64,000 bases of DNA from JARLGU01 sp036504535. Lineage in GTDB: Bacteria > Armatimonadota > Armatimonadia > Armatimonadales > Capsulimonadaceae. The stretch covers positions 62,001-126,000 of the forward strand of contig DASXUY010000039.1 in the NCBI GenBank assembly GCA_036504535.1, read 5' to 3'. Below, piece after piece: positions 17,551-28,400 of this stretch; positions within the stretch are counted from its first letter, which is position 1; every line of letters starts with the position of its first letter. Under the pieces are notes generated by a model that did not search any database, was not told the origin of the DNA, and saw nothing but the letters and a program-made list of their open reading frames with translations. A program made the position numbers and the translations under genes.

Positions 17551-18810
17551 ATGCCAACACAAATGAATGTAATCGTCGTCGGTGCCGGAGCGGCGGGACT
17601 GATCGCGGCTAAGCGCGCGGCGGAGGCGGGGGCGCGGGTGACGCTGGTTGAGAAGAACCGGCGTCCTGGGATGAAGATCCTAATTTCCGGTGGCGGGAAG
17701 TGCAATCTGACGCATGACGGCTCGATGGAAGAGCTTCGAGCCACGTTCCGCACCAACGAGGCGCGCTTCTTGAAGCCCTCGTTCTACCGCTATTCCAACA
17801 CCTCGTTTCTCGATATCATGCACGCCAACGGTATCCAGACATACGTGCGGCCCGACGGGCGCATCTTCCCCGTTGAGCCCGCGAACGCGCGCGATGTCGT
17901 GAACGCTATCGAAACGTCGGTGCGCGCCGCGGGGGCGTCTTTCTCCATGAACCAACCGGTCAGCGGACTCGTGGTCGAGCACGGGCGCGTCACCGGTATC
18001 CGCGTCGATGGCCGCATACGCTCAGCTGATCGCGTGATTGTTGCCGTAGGCGGGTCATCGTATCCCGCGACCGGCACGACAGGCGACGGGTGGCGATGGT
18101 GCGCGGATGCGGGACACACAATTGTGCCTCTTCGGGCCGCACTCGCGCCGATCTACCTGGAGCGATTTGAGGCTGAATGGTCTGGCATAGCCCTGCGCGA
18201 TGTCATTCTCCGGGCCCGCACCGGTCCAGGTGGCAAGGAGTATGCCCGGTGGCGGGGCGATCTCCTATTTACACATAAGGGCATCTCGGGCCCTTGTACC
18301 CTGGGTATCTCCCGCGAAGTGGCGGAGCGGATGGCCGCAGGCATTCCTGGTGGCGGCATTATCGAGATCGACCTTGTTCCGGATAAGTCGTTCGAAACGC
18401 TGCAAGCTGAACTGCGCACCGAACTGCTCAACACGCCCCGCAAGACAGTCGCGACCATTGTCGACCGCGTGCTCCCCGAACGCCTCCGTATGCCGTTCGT
18501 CAACGATGTCGGAGTCGACCCTGCAACGCGCGGTGCGCACCTGCCAGCAAAGACGCTCAATCGTCTGGTCACTACTCTGAAAGGCTGGTCGCTCGGTCCG
18601 GCGCGCACGGTTCCGATGGAACGCGGCGAGGTGGTTGCGGGCGGGGTAAGCCTCGACGAAGTCGACCCGCAAACTATGGAGTCGCGCCTTATTAAAGGAC
18701 TGTATCTTTGCGGAGAGGTACTCGATATCGCTGGGCCCGTGGGCGGATACAATCTGCAGGCGGCGTGGAGCACAGGCTATGTTGCAGGCGAGGCGGCGGC
18801 GAAGGAGTAG
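17551..18810 (+). CDS. HI0933/BaiN-like FAD-dependent oxidoreductase
   Basis: A 419-aa flavoprotein of the HI0933/YhiN/BaiN family. The dinucleotide-binding GxGxxG lies at the N-terminus (VIVVGAGAAGLIAAKRAAEAGARVTLVEK). The family motifs MKILISGGGKCNLTHD and AVGGSSYPATGTTGDGW are present, and the C-terminal FAD-binding segment is GLYLCGEVLDIAGPVGGYNLQAAWSTGYVAG. Members include bile-acid reductases and proteins of unknown activity, so the substrate is not assignable. ATG 17563 is an alternative start. It follows trpD by 51 bp and may be co-transcribed. Confidence 0.88.
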   Translation: MPTQMNVIVVGAGAAGLIAAKRAAEAGARVTLVEKNRRPGMKILISGGGKCNLTHDGSMEELRATFRTNEARFLKPSFYRYSNTSFLDIMHANGIQTYVRPDGRIFPVEPANARDVVNAIETSVRAAGASFSMNQPVSGLVVEHGRVTGIRVDGRIRSADRVIVAVGGSSYPATGTTGDGWRWCADAGHTIVPLRAALAPIYLERFEAEWSGIALRDVILRARTGPGGKEYARWRGDLLFTHKGISGPCTLGISREVAERMAAGIPGGGIIEIDLVPDKSFETLQAELRTELLNTPRKTVATIVDRVLPERLRMPFVNDVGVDPATRGAHLPAKTLNRLVTTLKGWSLGPARTVPMERGEVVAGGVSLDEVDPQTMESRLIKGLYLCGEVLDIAGPVGGYNLQAAWSTGYVAGEAAAKE

Positions 18811-19056
18811 GTGGGGTGGGAGTGTTAGGATGGCTCCGCCGCCCCTACGCCCGGAGCGTCGCATTACTGATGAATGAGTATCCCAGCGTCCATGTTGCTC
18901 AGCGGGAAACGAAGTCCAAGAAAGCACCACAGGACCCGAGTGCACACTCGGAAGGGGTGAATAGCTAGAACTCCGATCCGAGCAACATATGCACATAAGA
19001 GTGTCGTAAATAGGGGCTCATGCTATTTTACACATTTATGTACGGGAGACGCTCAC

Positions 19057-20100
19057 ATGAAACACGCAACTATCATTGATATCGCTCGGCATTGTGGGAC
19101 GGATACTGGGACTGTTTCGCGCATCCTTGCCGGCAAGGCCGCGGCGTATAGAATAAGCAAGAAACGTGCGGAATTGGTGGAGCGGACCGCAACGGAACTT
19201 GGCTACGTTCCCAATGCATCCGCGCAAGCGTTCCGTACAGGACGATTCGGTTGCGCGGCTATGCTTATGAGCGACGATGTTCGCTGCAGCTATATCACGC
19301 CTCACATGATCTATGGCATCGACGATGCACTTGCGGAGCGTGATATGCACCTGGTCGTTTCAAAGGTTATGGCGGTCCTTCCAGACGCAGAATCGGGGAT
19401 ACCGCGCATTTTGCGTAAATCAATGGTAGACGGCGTCCTGATCAATTACACACACCAAGTGCCCGAATACCTTGTAGATAGAATCGCGGAGCGTCACCTT
19501 CCGATGGTTTGGTTGAATACGCGTCGTGATACTAATGCGGTGTATATGGATAATGTCGACGGTGCTCGTAAATTAACAGAGCATCTCGTGTCACTTGGAC
19601 ATACACGGATCGACTACATTGACCCGTACGAGGCTCCGATAGAGGACGAGCACCACAGTCGGCGCGACAGAGTTGAAGGGTATACGGTGGCGATGCACGC
19701 AGCGGGCCTATCCCCGCGCATCTGGAGGCCGACTGGAATGCCAGGCTATAGGCAGGAAGCGGAGCCGTTGGTAAAGGAAGTACTCAACCGACCAGACCGA
19801 CCGACCGCGATTATAAGCTACTGGTTCAACTGTGTCCCGACGATTTTTCGTGAAGCTGCTAGCCTGGGATTGCGAGTGCCGGAGGATCTCTCCGTAACGA
19901 CGTTCGGCCCGGAGCGAATGGAAGGTCTCGACCTTCGCGTCAGTGCGATGCTGGAGCAAACGTACCACCTTGGCACTGCCAGCGTTGAGATGTTATGTCA
20001 GATCATCGATGGGCAGAACGAGGCACCTCCCTCTCGCATGCTCCCATTTATGCATTTGGATTGCGGCACAACAACAATCGCGCCTCCAAAACGCTCCTAA
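19057..20100 (+). CDS. LacI-family transcriptional regulator #2
   Basis: A 347-aa repressor with GGGAG ahead of the ATG. The HTH (TIIDIARHCGTDTGTVSRILAGK) and the linker (YVPNASAQAFRTGRFG) are intact, though the hinge lacks the usual ARxLR pattern, an unusual variant. The effector domain (CAAMLMSDDV..., DGVLINYTH, LSVTTFGPER) is divergent. It precedes the GxGYxYP/GH2 cluster on the same strand and is the obvious candidate regulator of the shared motif at the promoters near 20.3 and 24.2 kb. GTACATA, the start of that motif, also occurs in its own leader on the opposite strand (19037-19043). Confidence 0.88.
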   Translation: MKHATIIDIARHCGTDTGTVSRILAGKAAAYRISKKRAELVERTATELGYVPNASAQAFRTGRFGCAAMLMSDDVRCSYITPHMIYGIDDALAERDMHLVVSKVMAVLPDAESGIPRILRKSMVDGVLINYTHQVPEYLVDRIAERHLPMVWLNTRRDTNAVYMDNVDGARKLTEHLVSLGHTRIDYIDPYEAPIEDEHHSRRDRVEGYTVAMHAAGLSPRIWRPTGMPGYRQEAEPLVKEVLNRPDRPTAIISYWFNCVPTIFREAASLGLRVPEDLSVTTFGPERMEGLDLRVSAMLEQTYHLGTASVEMLCQIIDGQNEAPPSRMLPFMHLDCGTTTIAPPKRS

Positions 20101-20289
20101 CGTGCCAGGTTGTGGCATCCTCGTAACCGCATTTGTCCGTGCATGCCGTTGTCTACGATACTGCTCACTCCACGCAACGTCATATTGCTCTTCGCAGCTG
20201 TGTACGCCTTCTGTGATTGCCAAAACCCCCCTTTCTCGGTTGACGGCCGCCTGCTCCCCTGCTAGCCCATAATATGTTTATCTCGGCTA
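20101..20289. other. Intergenic stretch, nothing recognised
   Basis: Together with 20342-20524 this is the non-coding leader between lacI#2 and the first GxGYxYP gene. Apart from the promoter/motif at 20290-20341 I see only a weak TGCCA/TGGCA hairpin at its left end and no coding frame. The 5' leader of the GxGYxYP gene would be about 200 nt, AT-rich and long for this window. Confidence 0.4.
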
Positions 20290-20341
20290 TTGACTGGGAT
20301 ATTAGAGTATGATATACTCATGTACATACGTCTGTTTTTTT
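20290..20341 (+). promoter_or_regulatory. Promoter with shared GTACATACGTCTG-T7 motif (copy 1)
   Basis: TTGACT (20290-20295), 17 bp ending in TGA, then TATACT (20313-20318). Three bases later comes GTACATACGTCTG followed by seven T (20322-20341), identical over 20 bp to the element at 24267-24286. Its position at the transcription start suggests an operator, with LacI#2 the likely binder. Confidence 0.72.
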
Positions 20342-20524
20342 ACAATAGTGCAGGACGAGAACTCATTGTCGCATATTTGAGGAAGTTCGGACGCATAAGA
20401 CTTTAGCTTAGTTTTTATCGCAACTGAAGTTATACAGAGCGCTAAATCCAGAATCAACTGACTTAGGCTGTTTGAGTTCGGGACTAGCGATATTCACGTT
20501 GGTAAATTGAAAGGTTTCAACGTC

Positions 20525-23500
20525 ATGCCGAGTGCATCGAGGACGCCTCGCCGGGGTGGCTTCTCGTATCGGATTATGCTTGTAGGAGCGATTGCCGCGT
20601 CACTGGCAACGCAGGGGCTTGCGGCCGCTTCGGGCGTCGGTCCGTGGGTGCCTAAGGCGTGTGAAACCAAGTCGATTATAATTGTTGACATCGCCAAGGA
20701 GCGGTCGGCTGCTCAATCCGGGCACGAGGCCGAGGTGAACGACGCTTATCTGTCAATTGTAGCCGCGCAAGGTATCGTGAACCAGTCGTCTGGCGATAAG
20801 GTGTACCTGGTAAACGGTCCTGCGGGGTTCGAAAGCGGTGGCGCCTGGAGCGCTCCTCCGATTGACAAGTGGGCACTTGAAGATGGCCTGCTTCCCGTTC
20901 CGTCAAAGAGCGTTGCCCTCGATACAGCAAAGCCATGGCCAGCGTTGAGTTATCTTGTTGACCACTATCGCACTAAAATCAATGGGGCGATCCTCATTCC
21001 CGAACTCCACCCGCGCCTGACCCCGACAGAGCGTGCTCAGATTGCGGCGGCGGTCACGATGGCTGGCGTCACCGATGCCCTCCCCGTAACGCCGCGAGTG
21101 CTTCAGCAATTAACGAGCGAGGGGATCAACCTGAAGGTCGTGGAAGACGTTCGATCTTTGCCGACACCGGTCGCGGCTTTTCTTTGGGAGAAGAGCCGAT
21201 TTCTGGACAAGACAAACCGGAAAGCGCCAGCAGTTCTTAACAACACCGATGTCTCGTTTGGTCGCGAGAACATTGACTACTTGATTGCGACCAAAACGTT
21301 CTGCCACACTCTGAGCGGCTACGATCACTACTACTACGTAAGCGATCTTATGCGTGCCTACAAGCCTGCCAGTCCTGTGCTTGGACAGACTGAATATCAT
21401 CCAGAGCTGAAAGCGTACACCCATCTCGGATACTGTTACATTATCTTTATGGGATCGAATTTCAGTGTCCATAGCGGGTTCACAGTACCACAAAGCAAAT
21501 TTCCAACGGTTCGACGTCCGCGCGCCCTTCCCATCGATCCGAACGGAGCCTACATTTCGTTTTACGTCACCGATGGGGACAGCTACTGGATAAACGGCCA
21601 TGCACACTGGCTGCAGCAACGAGTCTTCGCCGCTGAATTCGGCCAGTCGCCGATAGGCTGGAGCCTTTCGACCACAGCTTACGACGTATTCCCAATGCTC
21701 TGTGCTAGGCGCGCACGACAGGTAGGATCGATGGACGGCCGGTATGAGATTATAGCGAATCCGTACGACGGCATCTTCCCTGAAGGCGCCGAGGCGAAGG
21801 CGGAATTCTGTGCGCATTTTCGCAACTATATCGATAAAACCAACCACTTGTTTGACACTCTGAACACATTCGGCTGGTGGACTGACCCGCAAGTGTCACA
21901 GTCCGGCGCCTCGTTCTCGTTGCTGGGTTACGGCGGTCATGCAGGCGGCAATGATGTCCTGTGGTTCCCGATCAATGGCGGGGATGCGTCGGCCCAAGTC
22001 TTTACCGGTACCACGCAGGACGGATGCAACGCAGATGAGATGTATGATGCACTGAAGCGATCTGTGGACAAAGCGGAAGCGACTAAGCCTGTTTTTGCCA
22101 CAATCTGCGCTGGCACGGGCGCTGTAGGATTTAAGGCTGGCGTTGTAACACCGGGATCCAACAATACGTCGGCGTGGGCAAAGTCGGTTATGGATCGTGC
22201 AGTCACGGCCAAGTACGGAGGGCGCAACTACTATTTTGCCTTGCCGAAGGACATTGGAGCCACTTGGAGGAACCGCAACGTCTGGACGACAGGTGCTAAG
22301 GCGACCGCGAGTTCGGCGCGAGAAGGGTGCCCACCGGAGAACGCATTCGACGGTGAAGGCGACCTTTCTTGGTCGCCCGCGCCCGGCTCCGAGAACAATG
22401 CCTGGATCGGCGTTGATCTTGGATCGCCTCGGCAGATTGACGAGATCATTCTCGATTGGGGCAAGGCGTACCCCTCGCGTGCGGTAGTGTCCGTGGTAGA
22501 CGAACAGGGGCGCACGGTGAAGGTGGCGTCGGTGAACGTGACCGGCGGTTTGCAGGAGATACCGATAGTGCCCGTGAGCGCTCGAAAGGTACTCGTGACT
22601 TGCCAGGCCGATGCTGGCAAGCGGTATGACCTGAGGCAGCTAAAAGCCCTGCATGTAGACCGCGACTATCTAACTAAAGCAATATTAACTGCCCAAGACT
22701 CGATGAGTAAGCGTGTTGTTGGCACATCCCCTGGAAACAACACTAAGCTGGAGTTGGATTCATATCGTAAGCTGATCGACGAGGCGCTTGCCGTCTCCAG
22801 ATCTGAGAGCACGACGCAGCGCAAAGTTGACTTGGTAACGGAGCAAGTTGCCCGGGGCGTCCGATCCATTGGCGAAGCGGCGATCGCGGATCCGACAAAG
22901 GTTTTAAAGACCGCGAAGAATCTTGACGCGCTCGTGGCGAATTCCAAATGGAATGTCGGACCTTTGCCGACTCAATTCAACAAGGACGCGGCTTTGGCGG
23001 CGGTCGCTTGCGCATCGGATGTGCAAAAGGGCATAGGGGCGTCGAGTGGCATTATCACGAAGGCTGAGGCAAAAGCGTATTCTGAGCGCCTCGAATGGGC
23101 GACCGCAGCGTTTCTGACAAGCAGGCAAGACGATATCGATCCGGCATCGAAACAAAACATCGCGAAAGGCAAGCCCGTCACAGCTTCGGGCACAGCGCCA
23201 GGGTTTGAAGCGTCGAGGCTAACCGACGGATTGGGGAGCAAAACCTGGAAGTCGGTCGACAAATCGTCGATTGTTACGTTGTGTGTCGACCTCAAAGATG
23301 TTCACAACATCGGGCTCATCGAAATGCGGCAGCCGATCAGTTGGGCAAAGGATTTTGTGATCGAAGGGTCTGTCGATAATACAACGTGGAAGACGCTGTA
23401 TGCGACAAAGGATGGTGTTGGCGGCAATGCACCGCTCCTCCTTGATCACGCGCCGGCAAGATATCTCAAGTTCACGCTGAATAAGACAGCGTGGGGCGAG

Positions 23501-23545
23501 TTCATCCTATCTCAGATCGTTGTTCTCGAAGATCCTGGTCAGTGA
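20525..23545 (+). CDS. Secreted GxGYxYP-type protein with discoidin-like modules (#1)
   Basis: ATG 20525 is preferred to the TTG at 20507 and gives a signal-peptide-like N-terminus (YRIMLVGAIAASLATQGLAAA). The N-terminal domain (AYLSIVAAQGIVNQSSGDKVYLVNG) fits the GxGYxYP N-terminal family. The central domain (GAYISFYVTDGDSYWINGHAHWLQQRV, LLGYGGHAGGNDVLWFPINGGD) fits the putative glycoside hydrolase core. Two F5/8 type C/discoidin-like modules follow (about 600-710 and 880-1005, for example FEASRLTDGLGSKTWKS). It is probably exported and glycan-binding or glycan-cleaving; activity is unproven. It is a paralogue of the gene at 25491. Confidence 0.68.
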   Translation: MPSASRTPRRGGFSYRIMLVGAIAASLATQGLAAASGVGPWVPKACETKSIIIVDIAKERSAAQSGHEAEVNDAYLSIVAAQGIVNQSSGDKVYLVNGPAGFESGGAWSAPPIDKWALEDGLLPVPSKSVALDTAKPWPALSYLVDHYRTKINGAILIPELHPRLTPTERAQIAAAVTMAGVTDALPVTPRVLQQLTSEGINLKVVEDVRSLPTPVAAFLWEKSRFLDKTNRKAPAVLNNTDVSFGRENIDYLIATKTFCHTLSGYDHYYYVSDLMRAYKPASPVLGQTEYHPELKAYTHLGYCYIIFMGSNFSVHSGFTVPQSKFPTVRRPRALPIDPNGAYISFYVTDGDSYWINGHAHWLQQRVFAAEFGQSPIGWSLSTTAYDVFPMLCARRARQVGSMDGRYEIIANPYDGIFPEGAEAKAEFCAHFRNYIDKTNHLFDTLNTFGWWTDPQVSQSGASFSLLGYGGHAGGNDVLWFPINGGDASAQVFTGTTQDGCNADEMYDALKRSVDKAEATKPVFATICAGTGAVGFKAGVVTPGSNNTSAWAKSVMDRAVTAKYGGRNYYFALPKDIGATWRNRNVWTTGAKATASSAREGCPPENAFDGEGDLSWSPAPGSENNAWIGVDLGSPRQIDEIILDWGKAYPSRAVVSVVDEQGRTVKVASVNVTGGLQEIPIVPVSARKVLVTCQADAGKRYDLRQLKALHVDRDYLTKAILTAQDSMSKRVVGTSPGNNTKLELDSYRKLIDEALAVSRSESTTQRKVDLVTEQVARGVRSIGEAAIADPTKVLKTAKNLDALVANSKWNVGPLPTQFNKDAALAAVACASDVQKGIGASSGIITKAEAKAYSERLEWATAAFLTSRQDDIDPASKQNIAKGKPVTASGTAPGFEASRLTDGLGSKTWKSVDKSSIVTLCVDLKDVHNIGLIEMRQPISWAKDFVIEGSVDNTTWKTLYATKDGVGGNAPLLLDHAPARYLKFTLNKTAWGEFILSQIVVLEDPGQ

Positions 23546-23589
23546 CAATCGGCTTTCGACTCAGAAATGAGCTATGAAGGGACACTAGC

Positions 23590-24210
23590 ATGAGGCAGTT
23601 ACATTCGCGCCGACTGCAATCATTGGCTGTATGCGCAACAGTACTAGCGGCCATCCAATCTGTGCCAGCATCTGCATTGGCGGATCCGGCTCAAACGCAA
23701 ACGTCAAGCCTGTGCCAGAACCCTGGATTTGAGCAGGTAGACAACAAGAACTCCGCACTGGCGGCAAACTGGCATGGAATGGGAACGCGCGCAGCAGGGA
23801 AGGCGCGTACCGGCTCGTATGCGCTAAAGTTCGACGGTGCAGGCATCAGCACGGGGCGAGCGCTCAGCGAGGAGAGCTTTATTGCGCCTGAGACAGTGAA
23901 GGCAGGGCAGACGTTGCGCGTTTCCGGATGGGCTATGGCTGAAGCTGCGTTGCCACCAGGAAGCATTGGTTTGATCCAACTTGATGTTTCGGACAGCTCA
24001 TGGCAGCATATCACAACTGCAAAGGCGGTTGTACTAACCTCGGTTGCAGCGCCTGGGAAGTGGATTACTTCGGCTGGCACGCTTAAGGTGCCGGTAGAAT
24101 TCGATAGGACATGGCACGCTAAGGTGACGTTTAGTGTTTGGTCGCCCAAGAACGACAGCGCCCCCGCGGTGGCCTACTTCGATGATATTTCCGTAGAACC
24201 GGTGCCTTAA
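23590..24210 (+). CDS. Small secreted carbohydrate-binding (CBM4/9-like) protein
   Basis: A 206-aa protein with GAAGGGA before the ATG. A signal peptide (SLAVCATVLAAIQSVPASALA) is followed by a single jelly-roll domain of CBM4/9 style: CQNPGFEQVDNKNSALAANWHG, an internal SYALKFDGAG, and the terminal YFDDISVEPVP typical of these modules. It has no catalytic domain. It follows the GxGYxYP gene by 44 bp, so it is probably in the same transcript and may capture the polysaccharide or its fragments. Confidence 0.65.
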   Translation: MRQLHSRRLQSLAVCATVLAAIQSVPASALADPAQTQTSSLCQNPGFEQVDNKNSALAANWHGMGTRAAGKARTGSYALKFDGAGISTGRALSEESFIAPETVKAGQTLRVSGWAMAEAALPPGSIGLIQLDVSDSSWQHITTAKAVVLTSVAAPGKWITSAGTLKVPVEFDRTWHAKVTFSVWSPKNDSAPAVAYFDDISVEPVP

Positions 24211-24230
24211 GAAAGCTGATAATCGTCCTA

Positions 24231-24286
24231 TTGACACCTCGCCATAACCATGATAAACTGATAGTGGTACATACGTCTGTTTTTTT
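24231..24286 (+). promoter_or_regulatory. Promoter with shared GTACATACGTCTG-T7 motif (copy 2)
   Basis: TTGACA (24231-24236), 17 bp ending in TGA, then TAAACT (24254-24259). The motif GTACATACGTCTG plus T7 is at 24267-24286, an exact 20-bp copy of the one at 20322. The surrounding sequence differs, so the match is not due to a large duplication. The -35/-10 context is nearly the same as that of lacI#1. Confidence 0.75.
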
Positions 24287-24327
24287 GATACGTAGGCATG
24301 CAACACACTTTGAAAAGAGAATTAACA

Positions 24328-25260
24328 ATGACTAGACTAAAGGGTTTTACACTTATCGAGCTGCTCGTTGTAATCGCTATTATTTCTATACTAGCAGCGA
24401 TACTTTTCCCCATATTTGCGACAGCGCGTGAAAAAGCGCGTGGGACGGCCTGTGCCAACAACATGAAGCAGATGTCCCTGGGGCTTTTGCAATATGTTCA
24501 GGACTACGACGAGATGTTCCCGGTGGACTACTATCCTGCGTGCCCAACATACACCAGTGGATGTCCTGGCAAAGACCCTTGGGGGAATCAATGGTACTAC
24601 GTCAACTGGGCCAATGAGATCTATCCTTACATAAAGACAACGAACCTTTTCATGTGTCCGTCCGAACCAGGGACTGGGTTTGGCAACGGATGGAACTCGG
24701 GCAACTATCACGAGACTAACTACGCGCTGAACAGGCGACTTTCGTACACGATTACATCGAACGCAACCTACTTCGCCGCATCATCGTACACGAACCAATC
24801 CCAGTTGTCATGGCCGTCAAGCACTTTCATGCTTATTGAAGCGCCGAACGGCCAGGCGGGACATATAACCGTCGACGAGGGTAATGGATTGGGGTCCGGT
24901 ACCACAGCAGGAAATCCTAACCGGGGTAACGTCTACTCCTTGATTTCGTACCTGACCAATGACGGGGGCGCCCCCGGGCACTTGGCTGGTGCGACACTGG
25001 CGCGGCACAACGGCGGAGCAAACTACGCATTTTGCGACGGTCACATCAAATGGCTCAACCCGGTAACGCTCGGCTACACCGGCAACATCGTTGCAAGCGG
25101 TGTATGGGACACCCCTACTGGACGCGCGATTCCAGTTGCTTTTGGATTGAACGGCACGGGCGGTACTCAGGCGACAATTGACGGAACGAAGCCGACATTT
25201 TGCCGTCGCATTGAGGATGCGATCAATTGCGGCCAAAGCTGCAGCAACTACACGCCGTAG
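24328..25260 (+). CDS. DUF1559 pseudopilin-like protein #2
   Basis: ATG 24328 (AAGAGAA upstream) gives a 310-aa product beginning MTRLKGFTLIELLVVIAIIS. ATG 24298 in the same frame would add ten residues to the leader. The prepilin leader, the FPIFATAREKARGTACANNMKQM continuation and the canonical C-terminal H-X9-DG (H-NGGANYAFC-DG, then HIKWL) are all present. It has its own promoter with the motif shared with the upstream GxGYxYP gene, so it is probably induced by the same sugar. A hairpin separates it from the next gene. Confidence 0.88.
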   Translation: MTRLKGFTLIELLVVIAIISILAAILFPIFATAREKARGTACANNMKQMSLGLLQYVQDYDEMFPVDYYPACPTYTSGCPGKDPWGNQWYYVNWANEIYPYIKTTNLFMCPSEPGTGFGNGWNSGNYHETNYALNRRLSYTITSNATYFAASSYTNQSQLSWPSSTFMLIEAPNGQAGHITVDEGNGLGSGTTAGNPNRGNVYSLISYLTNDGGAPGHLAGATLARHNGGANYAFCDGHIKWLNPVTLGYTGNIVASGVWDTPTGRAIPVAFGLNGTGGTQATIDGTKPTFCRRIEDAINCGQSCSNYTP

Positions 25261-25298
25261 ATAATGCTCGCCCAGTCGCTGGACGCAACTACTTGGTC

Positions 25299-25332
25299 GG
25301 CACCCGTTATTCTGACAAGGGTTGCGGGTGCC
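25299..25332 (+). terminator. Hairpin between pseudopilin #2 and GxGYxYP #2
   Basis: GGCACCCG/CGGGTGCC, an 8-bp perfect stem with an 18-nt loop, is followed by a short TTTTT about 12 nt later. It could be a partial terminator or a 3'-end stabiliser that sets a higher pseudopilin than enzyme mRNA level. Confidence 0.45.
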
Positions 25333-25490
25333 ATGGCCCCTCATTTTTCACTCACCCGCAGGCGGTGCACAGCTTAACACAGCACACCCAAGAGTGACCC
25401 CAAAGAGATTGAAAACAGCACAATGGCGGAAACACCGCCATGAGTATCGCCCCACTCTGCTTCATGACGTTCACCACGAGGAGAATAGAT

Positions 25491-28400
25491 ATGTTCGCTA
25501 CAAAGCGCAGTTGCGCACTTGTCGCAACCGGAATTATGCTTGCTTGTCTGCTAATTACCCCGGTCGGCCACGCCGCCCAGCCTATTAGCCCGTGGCTCCC
25601 CAAGACGGTTGCTACCAAGTCGATCTGCATCGTCGACCTGAGCAAAGAGCGCAACCTTACCGTTACTGGCCACGCGAATGAGGTGAACGATGTGTACTTA
25701 AGCATCGTCGCTCTCCAGGGCATCGTTAACCAGGAACGCAACGAAAAGGTTTACCTGACGAACGGGCCGTCGAGTTTCGGCGACCAGGGTGGTTGGAGCA
25801 CGGATGCAACCGACAAGATGGCGCTTGAGGACGGCCTCCTTCCCGTGCCGCAGCGCACAGCTCTACTCGATACCTCGAAGCGTTGGCCAGCGCTGAGCTT
25901 TCTCCTGGCGAAATATGGGGCGCGGATTAAAGGCGTCGTCATCATTCCCAAGTACGATAGCAGAATGTCACAAACAGCTGGAGCGCAGATCGCTGCTGCG
26001 ATTACAATGGCCGGGGTTGAACGCGCGCTGCCAGTGACTCAGGATGTCCTGGATCAGCTCAAAGCTGAAGGATTTCGTTTGCAGGTTCTCGAGGATACTC
26101 GCAACCTCAAAAGCCCAGTGGCGGCTTGCCGGTGGTCGAAGGAGCGCTTTTTTAGCAAAACAAACCGAGTGGCGGCTGGCATCCTTGGTGGCGCCGGATC
26201 GATATTCAGCCGCACGCGACTCGATTACTTTATAGCAACACGTACATTCTGCTACGATCTGAGCGGGTACGGCAACTATTACTACGTCCGTGACTTTATG
26301 AAAGCGTACGCGCCCGGCAGCGCCCTGCTCGGCGATGGCGAATATCATCCCGAACTCAACGCTTACACTCACATGGGAATGTGCCACATCATCTTTCTAG
26401 GCGAAAACTTCAGCGTGCACAGCGGGTTCACGGTTCCCAAATCGGAAATGCCGAAGGTTCGACCACCGAAAGCCCTTCCGATTGATCCGAAGGGGGCGTA
26501 CATCTCGTTTTTCGTTACCGACGGTGACAGCTCCTGGATTAACAATTACAGTAACTGGATTCAGCAGCGACTGCGCCCCGATCTGTTCAAGCGCATTCCG
26601 ATGGCGTGGAGCTTTTCGAATTCATTGGTCGACGCTTTCCCGCAGCTGTGCGTTCATCGGGCCAATCAGGTCCGCGAACTCGACGGCATCTATGAAATCG
26701 TTGCGTCGCCCTATGACGGCATCCACCCAGAAGGGCAGGCCGCGCAAGATAACTTTTGCGCGCACTACCGCTCACATATAGCCCAGACCGGCAACCTTTT
26801 CAGTACGATTAACACGTTCGGTTGGTGGACCGATCCGCAGGTCAACAGCGTCGGCGAGAATGGCGTGCTGCTGGGCTACGGCGGACGTGAGGGCGGCAAC
26901 GACATCCTCTGGGCACCAGTCAATGGCGGAGATGTGGTCACTCAGGTGTTCTCTGGCGCCACACAGGGCGGCTGCAACGCCGACGAGATGCTGGCCGCTA
27001 CTAAGCGTGCCGTTGACCATGGCCAAGATGGGAAGCCAGTCTTTGCGACCATATGCGCAGGTACCGGCGTCGTTCACCTAATATCTCCAATGAAGCAAAA
27101 GGACGGCGAAAACGATCCTCTTGCGTGGGCGGAGTCTGTCATGAACCAGACAGCGCCAACTCACTATGGCGGACGTAATTACTATTACGCGCTACCAAAA
27201 GACGTGCTGGAGACCTGGAAATACCGCAACGCCTGGACCATTGGAGCTAACGCTAAGGCTAGCTCATCGGCTGTCGGCCATGGCCCCGAAAAGGCGGTGG
27301 ATGGGCAAGCGGAAGATTACTGGCAGCCTGCCTCAGGCAGCAGGAACCAGCTTACCATCGAGTTCCCTGCCGCGAAGCCTATCGGCGAGGTGATCGTCAA
27401 GTGGGGCCGAGTTCGGCCAGCTTCGTTCGCGATCAAGGTACTGGACGACCAGTCGAAGTGGGTCCAGATTCCAACTAGCAGCATTGCGCAGGATGTGCTG
27501 GAGATCGGCTTCCCCGAGCTCGTGGCGCGCAGTATCGTGATTGAATGCCAGGCTAAAGCCGGTTCTCAACCGCAACTCCGCCAACTGACGGCGCTAAGCG
27601 TTGATCGGTCGCTTCTGGAAGCCGCGATATTGAAGGCGCGCCCCGACGTCGACAAGGGTGTTGTCGGAACAGCTTCCGGTAACTATCCCGCGCCCGTCAT
27701 GGACAAAATTCGCAAGTCCCTGGCCAGCGCCGACGCAGCCATGAAGGCTCTGTCAGTCACCCAGCGCCAGATAGACACTCTGACCGAAGACGTATCGCGA
27801 GCCAAAAGGGTCTTCGACGGGGGACGGCTAGCGGACACCTCCGCCGTCGAGAAGGCGGCGGACGATCTCGATCACCTGCTCAGGTTATCCAAGTGGGATG
27901 TTGGCACCGACGCCAGTCAGTTCGGTGCGGATGCGGCGGACGAAGCCGCCCGTGAGGTCGCTTCTGTTCGACAGGCGTTGAAAGATGCAACAGGCAGCCT
28001 CAGCGCCTCGGAATCGAAAGAGCTGTTAAGCCGCCTCGAATGGGCGCAAGTCGCCTATCTTACGACACCGACAGCGGACATTGAATCCAGTGATCCTCTT
28101 AACCTCGCTATCGGTAAGCCCGTCACTACTACCGAAACACATGCCAGTTACAAGGCATCGGCGCTCACAGATGGCAACGGTAACACGCTCTGGAGGTCGG
28201 CAGGCAATACGGGACCAGCAACCTTGACCGTCGATTTGCAGCAGCCCGCCACGGTGGCGTTGATTGAGATGAGGCAACCGAAAACTTGGGCGTCGGAGTT
28301 TTCCATCGAAGCATCGACTGACGGGACGATCTGGACGACCATTCACAAGACAAAAGCAGGCACAGGCGGGAACGCGCCGATATTTGTGGAGCCTGTTGTA

